From Alphaproteobacteria bacterium (GTDB lineage: Bacteria; Pseudomonadota; Alphaproteobacteria; SMXP01), in NCBI GenBank assembly GCA_028280675.1, contig JANQLI010000047.1:1-13209 (forward strand): a stretch of DNA of 13,209 nt. Reading direction: 5' to 3'. Positions within the stretch are counted from its first letter, which is position 1; each line of letters opens with the position of its first letter. Below are positions 5,316-11,225 of the stretch, piece by piece. The position numbers and the translations under genes were made by a program. Under the pieces are notes generated by a model, which did no database searches, was not told the DNA's origin, and worked only from the letters and a program-made list of their open reading frames with translations.

Positions 5316-7865
5316 ATGCGTAATGTTGCCAAAGACATTTTTCAAATCGCTGAAACGCATGCAGGCAAAACAGCGCTCGTTACACCGCACGCCACATATA
5401 CCTATGCCGATCTTCACGCCCAAACAGAGCGCCTCGCTGGGAACGTGCTGACCTTGGGGATCAGACCCGGAGATCGCGCCGGGCTCTGCCTTGATGACAC
5501 CGCCGAACATGTGATCCTCTACATAGCGCTTGCGCGTCTCGGTGTGATGGTCATCCCAATGGACCATCGGTGGTCACGCGAGGAAAAGGCAAACATTGCG
5601 CACGGTTTTGAGGCCGATGTCATCATCGCAGAAACGCGAGACGCGATGGAACACAGTGCGCGCACACTCACTATCACTGACATCACGCAAGACCGAGATC
5701 TGACCGCAACGTTACCGCCGTTCCCCTCTGGCGATACGCCATTTATGGTGTCGCTCTCATCTGGCACAACAGGCACGCCAAAGGGTGCGCATGTTCTCCA
5801 CCGTCACATGTGCGCGCGCTTTGACGTGCATCAATCGACCCTCGGGTTTTCTGCGCAATCGCGCTATCTGTCACTGACGCCCCTTTGCATGGGGGCTGGC
5901 CGGTCCTTTGCGTTAGGGACACTCGCAGCAGGCGGATGTCTTTACCTTTATCCCTCGGCGACAGCGCCGCGGGCTATTCCCAGCATCGTGAAGAGCCACA
6001 ACATCAATTTGATGTTCGCGCCCCCAAGTTTGCTGCGGCAGCTTCTTGCGTTACATCACACCGGCAACCTTTTGCTGCCAACGCTGGCGCGGCTTATCGT
6101 CAGCGGCGCACCGCTTTATCCTGCGGAACGCGCCGCTGTGACAGAGCGGATCACCCCTCACCTGACAATTCTCTACGCAACGTCTGAAGGGGGCGCGGTG
6201 TGTGCGCTGGAAGGGGGCGCGGCGTGTGCGCTGGAAGGCGATGCCCTCACCGCGCATCCCGACTCCGTCGGCCGCCTTGTGCCCGATGTCATGATCGACA
6301 TCGTGGACGAAAACGACCATCCTCTCCCGCGCAACACAATAGGCCGCCTCAGATATAAAGGACCAGGGGTGACGCTTGAGATGGCGCAAGGCCGATCATG
6401 CGAAACAAAAGTATCGGATAAAGTAAAGGACGGCTGGTTTTACCCCGATGACCTTGCCGAACAAAACGATGAAGGATTTATCTTTCTGCGGGGGCGGGCA
6501 AAAGAGATGATCAATGTCGGTGGCGTGAATGTGTATCCGAACGACATTGAACAAGCGCTGCTCACCCATCCAGACGTATGCGAAGCAACAGCCCTCGGCG
6601 CTGCATCCTCTATCCATGGCGAACAAATCGTCGCGTTTGTTGCGACATCCAGCAAAGCCCTGACCGCACGCGATCTGCAACATCATCTGCGCCCATTATT
6701 GGCGGCGTATAAATTGCCCAAGCGATATATTGTGCTTGACGCCCTGCCGAAAAACGCCATGGGCAAAGTGATAAAGGCAAAACTGCTGGACAAACTGGAG
6801 GAAGAACGCAATGGCGTTGTGTCCTCAACGTCCAACGCCTTACAAGCGCGAAAACATCATATCAAGTTGCATGTGTTGAAATTATGGGAATCAATTCTCA
6901 ACACAACAGCACTGTCACAAGACTTGAGCTTCTTTGAGAATGGCGGGACATCGCAAACCGCGGTGGATTTACTTCTGCACATTGAAGATACCTTCGGAAA
7001 ATCCTTGCCGATGGACGCCCTCTGGGCGCAGAAATGCACGATTGACCATTTAACAGACTTAATTGCCGATGAAAATTTCCTCGCCTCTTATCCCCGCTTA
7101 GTCCCAATCAAAGCAACCGGCACACGCCCGCCTCTGTTCTGCGTGCATACCTTGGGCGGCAACTTGTTCCATTATTATCCGCTCGCAGACCACCTGGACG
7201 CTGATCAGCCTCTGTATGGATTGCAAGCAAAAGGCGTTTATGGCGGCGAACAGCCTGATATGACGATTGAAGAGATCGCGCGCGATTGCATCACCACCAT
7301 GCAATCGCACCAAGCGGAGGGACCTTACCGCATTATCGGTTTTTCAAGCGGGGGCATGATCGCATATGAAATGGCGCAGCAACTTCGCGACATGGGACAA
7401 GACCCGAGCCTTCTGATGATGATTGACACCACCCTGCCGCACGCCTCTTTGCTGACAGCCCTGTTAAAAAAAATGGGCCGGACACGTGACGGTGATCTTC
7501 CGCTGCATATCCAAGAAAAACTCGACTTTTATCTACGGTCACTCTTTCGCATTAAAAAACAAAAGGCCTACACAAATATTGGCGCCATCCAGCGCCGTGC
7601 TTATTGGAGCTATAAACCCCAGTCATATACGGGAGAGGTAGATCTCGTCGTCGCATCCACCCCGAAGATGCTGACGGAAAAGCAAACGCTGGGCTGGGAC
7701 CGCTATGCGCAGGGCAATCTGCTGATCCATCCGGTTCTGGGCCAACACAATGAAATGGTCAAATATCCCGCCATTGCCTTGATTGCCGATGTGATCGAAA
7801 CACGCATGCGCAACACTGAAGTGGACAGAGCCTCAGCCTCTATCGGACTCGCCGATACCGTTTAA
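5316..7865 (+). CDS. NRPS-like synthetase: adenylation, carrier and thioesterase domains (A-T-TE)
   Basis: An 849-residue single-module enzyme. The adenylation domain (about 1-495) has the P-loop LSSGTTGTPKG (147-157), the A5 core YATSEGG (287-293), GRAKEMINVGGVNVYPNDIE (393-412) and the catalytic Lys484 in AMGKVIKAKL. The carrier domain (about 510-585) has FFENGGTS with Ser546 as the phosphopantetheine site. The thioesterase (about 595-825) has GFSSG with nucleophile Ser677, probable Asp704 and His811. No condensation or reductase domain is present. The FDxS core that binds amino-acid amino groups is absent; the region (about 184-207, LSLTPLCMGAGRSFALG) looks more like aryl or acyl-CoA ligases. 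So it probably loads a carboxylic acid that is not an alpha-amino acid and releases it by hydrolysis, cyclisation or dimerisation. A-T-TE enzymes such as RalA and atromentin synthetases use arylpyruvates, but this substrate is unknown. No phosphopantetheinyl transferase gene is nearby. Confidence 0.9.
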   Translation: MRNVAKDIFQIAETHAGKTALVTPHATYTYADLHAQTERLAGNVLTLGIRPGDRAGLCLDDTAEHVILYIALARLGVMVIPMDHRWSREEKANIAHGFEADVIIAETRDAMEHSARTLTITDITQDRDLTATLPPFPSGDTPFMVSLSSGTTGTPKGAHVLHRHMCARFDVHQSTLGFSAQSRYLSLTPLCMGAGRSFALGTLAAGGCLYLYPSATAPRAIPSIVKSHNINLMFAPPSLLRQLLALHHTGNLLLPTLARLIVSGAPLYPAERAAVTERITPHLTILYATSEGGAVCALEGGAACALEGDALTAHPDSVGRLVPDVMIDIVDENDHPLPRNTIGRLRYKGPGVTLEMAQGRSCETKVSDKVKDGWFYPDDLAEQNDEGFIFLRGRAKEMINVGGVNVYPNDIEQALLTHPDVCEATALGAASSIHGEQIVAFVATSSKALTARDLQHHLRPLLAAYKLPKRYIVLDALPKNAMGKVIKAKLLDKLEEERNGVVSSTSNALQARKHHIKLHVLKLWESILNTTALSQDLSFFENGGTSQTAVDLLLHIEDTFGKSLPMDALWAQKCTIDHLTDLIADENFLASYPRLVPIKATGTRPPLFCVHTLGGNLFHYYPLADHLDADQPLYGLQAKGVYGGEQPDMTIEEIARDCITTMQSHQAEGPYRIIGFSSGGMIAYEMAQQLRDMGQDPSLLMMIDTTLPHASLLTALLKKMGRTRDGDLPLHIQEKLDFYLRSLFRIKKQKAYTNIGAIQRRAYWSYKPQSYTGEVDLVVASTPKMLTEKQTLGWDRYAQGNLLIHPVLGQHNEMVKYPAIALIADVIETRMRNTEVDRASASIGLADTV
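6186..6233 (+). repeat. 24-bp in-frame tandem duplication inside the adenylation domain
   Basis: The units 6186-6209 and 6210-6233 are identical except for one base (GTG versus GCG). They encode EGGAVCAL followed by EGGAACAL, and a partial third unit (EGDAL) follows. The duplication lies directly after the A5 core motif, so it lengthens a loop near the active site by eight residues. Confidence 0.9.
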
Positions 7866-8737
7866 GGGTCAACATGCGTGGGATCTGGATCGGCGTGCCA
7901 CAAACGCACAGTCCGCGCGCGCCGCGTCGAGCCCGTCATACCATAATGATCCGCCAACCGGCCAAGCGCGATTTGCAAAACGACTTTACCTGACCGTTGC
8001 GGCCATCCCATATTCTTCTCGGCTTGTTCTAATCCATTTAACAAGCAACAGGATTCGATCAACGCATCGGCCAAGCCAGGACCGACGGCCTGTAAGGCGG
8101 CCTCCACGCGCGTCTTCGCCGCGATCACAGCCTCATTCAGGGCAAGTGTCTCGGGCGCGGCACGGCGGGTCTTACGCTGTATCGGCATGCCAGACCAATC
8201 TGCTGTCACGCGAGGCGATAATTGCGCGAGTGTATAATCTTCGCGCAGTTTTTCTCCCGCCTCATATTCCGCTTCCGAGATCAACGGTTGCCCATCAGGC
8301 CCTTTCCGCTTGCGCAGCCACCCTAGAGGAGATTCTGCGAGATTGACTTGGTATTCCGCATTCGCTTTTGCCGTATCGCGAATAAAACGGCGGCCAGGGA
8401 GACGGTGTTGTTCAAGAAATCCAGTGTCCGCATGGGTCAACCGACGCACCCATGACCGCCCGGCATCGCTGAGAATATAAAAGCGCTTTGTGTGCGCGGT
8501 CGGATAGGCGCATGTGATATTGGGTGCGGCTTGCACACAGCGCAGCAAGTCGCGCCCCAATAACGCATGCAGCATGACGGATGAGATGGATTGCACAGGT
8601 TTGCGCCATTTATTCTTCGGCACAAAAAGCCCAAACGCAGATTCGTCTAATTGCAAAAGCAGTGTCTGTTCACTTTGCATCCGTGGAAGGAGTCGCTTGG
8701 CCTCACGCTCAATTTCTCCCTCCGCAAGTCGCGTCAT
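7862..8737 (-). CDS. DUF6456-like protein, probable DNA-binding or cell-cycle-related
   Basis: A 291-residue protein with a conserved C-terminal domain (about 135-267) containing ESPLGWLRKRKGPDGQPLIS and LREDYTLAQLSPRVTADW; this combination matches, from memory, the alphaproteobacterial family DUF6456. The region 225-265 (ESCCLLNGLEQAEKNMGWPQ...VVLQIALGRLADHYG) could be a helix-turn-helix-like end. The N-terminal 130 residues show no motif I recognise. It starts 11 bp after the stop of the DnaA-like gene, with AGGGG bridging that stop codon, so the two are translated from one message. The stop codon shares the TTAA at 7862-7865 with the stop of the convergent synthetase gene. The biochemical role is unknown; a DNA-linked role is inferred from its partner. 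Confidence 0.7.
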   Translation of the reverse strand: MTRLAEGEIEREAKRLLPRMQSEQTLLLQLDESAFGLFVPKNKWRKPVQSISSVMLHALLGRDLLRCVQAAPNITCAYPTAHTKRFYILSDAGRSWVRRLTHADTGFLEQHRLPGRRFIRDTAKANAEYQVNLAESPLGWLRKRKGPDGQPLISEAEYEAGEKLREDYTLAQLSPRVTADWSGMPIQRKTRRAAPETLALNEAVIAAKTRVEAALQAVGPGLADALIESCCLLNGLEQAEKNMGWPQRSGKVVLQIALGRLADHYGMTGSTRRARTVRLWHADPDPTHVDP

Positions 8738-8748
8738 TTAAACGCCCC

Positions 8749-9162
8749 TTAGTGGAGATTCATCGAGTCTCGGTGCTTGGGCGGGATCGGCGGTTTGCGT
8801 TTCAACGGATAACGGGAGATCTCCGGCGCGGCCGTCAAGGACTTTAACGTACGTTCGAGAAGATCGATCAGACCATCAAATTCCGCGTCATCGCGTAAGT
8901 CTTCGACCAGACGGCAGGCATGGGCGGCTGTGCTGCGATCCCGCTCAAACGATTTCGCCACCTGGGTCAGATTGAGCCCGATCCCCACATGGGCCAAATA
9001 CATGGCGACTTGGCGGGCAAAGGCAATATCGGCTTTGCGGCGGGTGGCGGCTTTTAATTCATGAATTGGTACAGAATACGTAATAGACACAAGATGCATG
9101 GCAAGCGCCAAAGCTTGCTGCTTTTTATCCAAATTAATTATTTTCCCTTTATTTACAGTCAT
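8749..9162 (-). CDS. Stand-alone DnaA domain IV-like (HTH) protein
   Basis: A 137-residue protein whose centre (about 42-92) resembles the DNA-binding domain IV of the replication initiator DnaA. FARQVAMYLAH (48-58) matches the helix before the HTH, and DRSTAAHACRLVE (75-87) matches the DnaA signature DHTTVLHACRKIE. There is no AAA+ ATPase, so it cannot act as an initiator by itself; it may compete for or bind DnaA-box-like sites, or act as a transcription regulator. The C-terminal 25 residues are basic and Pro-rich. The ATG at 9162 has AGGGA seven bases upstream. It is the first gene of a two-gene operon with the DUF6456-like gene and is divergent from an HTH/S24-like regulator. Confidence 0.8.
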   Translation of the reverse strand: MTVNKGKIINLDKKQQALALAMHLVSITYSVPIHELKAATRRKADIAFARQVAMYLAHVGIGLNLTQVAKSFERDRSTAAHACRLVEDLRDDAEFDGLIDLLERTLKSLTAAPEISRYPLKRKPPIPPKHRDSMNLH

Positions 9163-9326
9163 TTGACGTCCCTAATCAACAAGAAATTAACATCTAATAC
9201 GTGTATTATGGGCTATATATGCATTATGCGGATAAGTTGTTTTTCTTGATAATGTACATATTATGTAAATTTTCGAATCACGCAAGGGGTAAATCCCATC
9301 GCGTCTTGAGCCGGGGGGAAGGAAAA
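9163..9326. promoter_or_regulatory. AT-rich divergent promoter with two operator-like palindromes
   Basis: This 164-bp region serves the DnaA-IV-like operon to the left and the HTH regulator to the right. It holds TAATAC-gt-GTATTA (9195-9208) and the perfect 13-bp palindrome TACATATTATGTA (9255-9267). A weak sigma-70 candidate for the right-hand gene is TTGTTT (9237-9242) and TATTAT (9259-9264), 16 bp apart. Its -10 box lies inside the second palindrome, which suits autorepression. One GANTC site (9275-9279) follows. Confidence 0.5.
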
Positions 9327-9893
9327 ATGCGGAATCGTATCCGGGAATATCGTCAGTTAAAGAACATGACGCAGGGAGACCTCGCACAACGTGTCGGCAC
9401 CACGTCACAAACGATTTCCCGCCTTGAAGGCGGCAATATGACTCTCTCGACAGACTGGTTGGTGCGTTTCGCCGACGTCTTTGACATTCACCCAACAGAT
9501 CTTTTGGAACAGCCAGAGACGCGGGACATTCCTTTGATTGGGACCATGGACGCCAAAGGAGATTTTACAGGATTGGCGGATGAATGTATCGGCTTAGATG
9601 CGCCGGTGACGCATCCCATCGCCATTCGCCTCACAGAACCCATATTGCATTATCAATCCGGTGATATTCTTATCTGCGATCATATACAAAATACGGATAA
9701 GCTCGCCGCGTCCGATAAGGATTACTTTGTGCGTTTAAAAGATCACTCAGGCGTGTTGGGCCGCATCTTATTAGACGCGCGCAAGGGGACAGACAGTTAT
9801 ATGATCGTGCCTTTCACGTCAAAACGCGCTCCGGTTTTTGCAGAGGATGTCGCATTGTGCGCGCGTGTTGTGATGCGGATCAGTTATTATTAA
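9327..9893 (+). CDS. HTH (XRE/Cro-CI) regulator with degenerate LexA/S24-like C-terminus
   Basis: A 188-residue transcription regulator. The start at 9327 follows GGGGGGAAGG and begins directly with the HTH domain (4-60: IREYRQLKNMTQGDLAQRVG, then TTSQTISRLEGG). Residues 67-187 resemble the S24 fold of LexA and CI repressors: DIPLIGTMDAKGDF, AIRLTEP...YQSGDILICD (99-118), DYFVRL (132-137) and GRILLD (145-150). The usual GDSM catalytic serine is missing (TEP in its place) and the Lys of the VKRL motif is replaced, so self-cleavage is unlikely. The C-terminal part probably serves dimerisation or sensing. The gene is divergent from the DnaA-IV operon and probably controls the shared promoter region. 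It ends 6 bp from the convergent PAS_5 gene. Confidence 0.8.
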   Translation: MRNRIREYRQLKNMTQGDLAQRVGTTSQTISRLEGGNMTLSTDWLVRFADVFDIHPTDLLEQPETRDIPLIGTMDAKGDFTGLADECIGLDAPVTHPIAIRLTEPILHYQSGDILICDHIQNTDKLAASDKDYFVRLKDHSGVLGRILLDARKGTDSYMIVPFTSKRAPVFAEDVALCARVVMRISYY

Positions 9894-9899
9894 AGCGCG

Positions 9900-10394
9900 T
9901 TACGATGCTTGCGCTTTGGACAGTTCCGCGGTGAGAGCGGCGGCTTGCGCCATCGGCATAAAACTATCGTACCCCAAGACCATATTGACGGTTTGACCAT
10001 CCTCAGCAAGCGGCAAACGCAGCCAAAATTGCACCAGGCGCTCACGATCCGGCATCGCCAACGCTTGCACCCCTTGCATCGGGCGTCCCTTTTGCATCAC
10101 ACCGCTCAAGGCCGTATCGGTTAAGAATGAAAGATCATCAAGATATGCGCCAGTAATGTCCTGGTCATAAACATCGCGCAACGCCGTTCCTGCGAGACGC
10201 ACGCGAAAGCGCACTGGGTCTGGCTCGACATCATAAAGCGTCACCATACTTAAATGAGCGCGAATGCCGCGCGGGTCTATATCGCGCCGCGCCGGAATGC
10301 GGTTCTCTTCGCAACATGTTGACCAATAATCAAACACGTCGCGTTGTTCTGGAATCACTAATTGCGCGCGGAATGCTAAATTATTCTGCAACAC
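9900..10394 (-). CDS. PAS_5 (former DUF1457) domain protein
   Basis: A 164-residue single-domain protein. FDYWSTCCEENRIPARRDIDPRGIRAHLSMV (21-51), RFRVRLAGTALRDVYDQDITG (62-82) and FWLRLPLAEDG (123-133) fit the PAS_5 family, which is common in Alphaproteobacteria, often with several paralogues. No output domain is attached, so it may be a sensor or adaptor; its ligand is unknown. There is no in-frame ATG near the start. A GTG at 10394 with AAGGG nine bases upstream is the best start. Its promoter must lie in the GANTC-rich region to its right. It converges with the HTH/S24-like gene with a gap of only 6 bp and no terminator. Confidence 0.85.
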   Translation of the reverse strand: MLQNNLAFRAQLVIPEQRDVFDYWSTCCEENRIPARRDIDPRGIRAHLSMVTLYDVEPDPVRFRVRLAGTALRDVYDQDITGAYLDDLSFLTDTALSGVMQKGRPMQGVQALAMPDRERLVQFWLRLPLAEDGQTVNMVLGYDSFMPMAQAAALTAELSKAQAS

Positions 10395-10662
10395 GCCAAT
10401 GGCCCTTAAATCGAAAAAAGAATAAATCCCCTATGGATGAATCTTAATATGCGTTAACGAATTTTTCCTTGGCAATAGAAAAAATGGCCAGAATCTAAGG
10501 TTTTGACAGGTGAATCGCCAAGGTGATTATTTCGGACCCGATTCATTGCCCGGAAAAGCTGACTCACAGACTCACAAACGTCCGGACTCGGAGGATTGTG
10601 CTGACTCAAAAAAGTTAACGGGTCTTAACAGATGCGACTCTGTGCGTGACTCTTTTGAATCC

Positions 10663-10688
10663 CAAAATGACTCACAATGCGCATTTTG
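10663..10688. repeat. Inverted repeat CAAAATG / CATTTTG flanked by GANTC sites
   Basis: CAAAATG (10663-10669) and CATTTTG (10682-10688) form a 7-bp inverted repeat with a 12-nt spacer. Each arm abuts or overlaps a GANTC site on its outer side (10657-10661 and 10688-10692), and one GANTC lies in the spacer. This symmetry suggests a protein-binding site or a folded RNA. Confidence 0.5.
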
Positions 10689-10722
10689 ATTCGGACCAAC
10701 GTCATCACGCCCATTCCCTTAA

Positions 10723-10758
10723 CCCTTCGAGACGGGCTTTCAGCCCTCCTCAGGATGA
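10723..10758 (+). repeat. Palindromic intergenic repeat, copy 3
   Basis: The segment starts CCCTTCGAGACGGG and ends CTCAGGATGA, like copy 1 near the left end of the window. Its centre folds as GGGCT-ttc-AGCCC (10734-10746). It lies about 30 bp after the mucR stop codon, so it may end or stabilise that transcript. Confidence 0.65.
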
Positions 10759-10789
10759 AGGCCGACCTTGATCAGTTTAAAAGAAAAAG

Positions 10790-11194
10790 CTACCCGCCCA
10801 CTTTCTTGCCCAACCCCATGCGCTTGGCAAGATCGGACCGGGTTTGCGCGTAGTTCGGCGCGACCATCGGGTAATCCGGTGGCAAGCCCCATTTAAGGCG
10901 ATACTCTTCCGGAGTCATATCATAAGCAGTGCGCAAATGACGCTTCAAAGATTTGAACTTCTCGCCATCTTCAAGGCAGATCAGATAATCCGCATGGATC
11001 GAGTCAGACACCGGCACCGCAGGCACTGGGCGCACCATATTCGGGTCGCCTAAGCTCTCACGTTCGATCTTTTGCAAAGACGCAAACACCGTCTCGATCA
11101 GGCCAGGAATGTCTTCTTGCGGGACGGTGTGGTTGCTGACATAGGCCGCGACAATCTCGGTTGCGAGGGCGATCAGTGCGGGTTTGTCAGCCAT
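10790..11194 (-). CDS. mucR: MucR/Ros-family transcriptional regulator
   Basis: A 134-residue regulator. The family signature is clear: ADYLICLEDGEKFKSLKRHL (69-87), then YDMTPEEYRLKWGLPPDYP and MVAPNYAQTRSDLAKRMGLG. MucR proteins are global, mostly repressing regulators of Alphaproteobacteria that bind AT-rich DNA and form oligomers; in Caulobacter they act in cell-cycle gene control. Compared with Ros (C-x2-C...H...H), Cys73 and His86 remain while the other ligand positions are Asp76 and Ala90/Tyr91. This is usual in several MucR branches. The ATG at 11194 is preferred over the GTG at 11203 because GAGAGG lies at good distance from it but touches the GTG. The antiporter gene ends 31 bp upstream on the same strand, so readthrough is possible. 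Confidence 0.92.
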   Translation of the reverse strand: MADKPALIALATEIVAAYVSNHTVPQEDIPGLIETVFASLQKIERESLGDPNMVRPVPAVPVSDSIHADYLICLEDGEKFKSLKRHLRTAYDMTPEEYRLKWGLPPDYPMVAPNYAQTRSDLAKRMGLGKKVGG

Positions 11195-11225
11195 CGGGGC
11201 CACCTCTCTTATGTGCTGAAAGAGA

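Larger units (their letters stand above)
10395..10789. promoter_or_regulatory. Intergenic region with 13 GANTC sites and palindromic repeat copy 3
   Basis: No gene is seen in these 395 bp, which lie upstream of the PAS_5 gene and downstream of mucR. The outstanding feature is 13 GANTC motifs between 10439 and 10692 (starts at 10439, 10491, 10512, 10540, 10561, 10569, 10585, 10603, 10636, 10648, 10657, 10669, 10688). About one is expected by chance. It also holds two TTAA pairs with 6-nt spacers (10444-10457, 10615-10628), the palindromes GTCCGGAC (10580-10587) and AATGCGCATT (10676-10685), an inverted repeat (10663-10688), and a palindromic repeat at 10723-10758. Confidence 0.8.

Noticed and set aside
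9125..9235. DnaA-box-like nonamers TTATCCAAA (9125-9133) and, on the minus strand, TTATCCGCA (9235-9227) near the DnaA-IV-like gene.
   Set aside because: Each has one mismatch to TTATNCACA. About ten such matches are expected by chance in a window of this size, and one lies within coding sequence. No cluster typical of an origin was found.
10444..10628. TTAA pairs at 10444-10457 and 10615-10628 as CtrA sites.
   Set aside because: Both have 6-nt spacers (10-bp period) instead of the required 7. A similar 6-nt pair at 3548-3561 sits next to a terminator in AT-rich sequence, so they are not called as CtrA sites.
10559..10674. Repeated TGACTCA motifs as a CRISPR-like or tandem-repeat array.
   Set aside because: The spacing is irregular and the shared part reduces to GANTC with variable flanks, so a methylation-site cluster explains it better.
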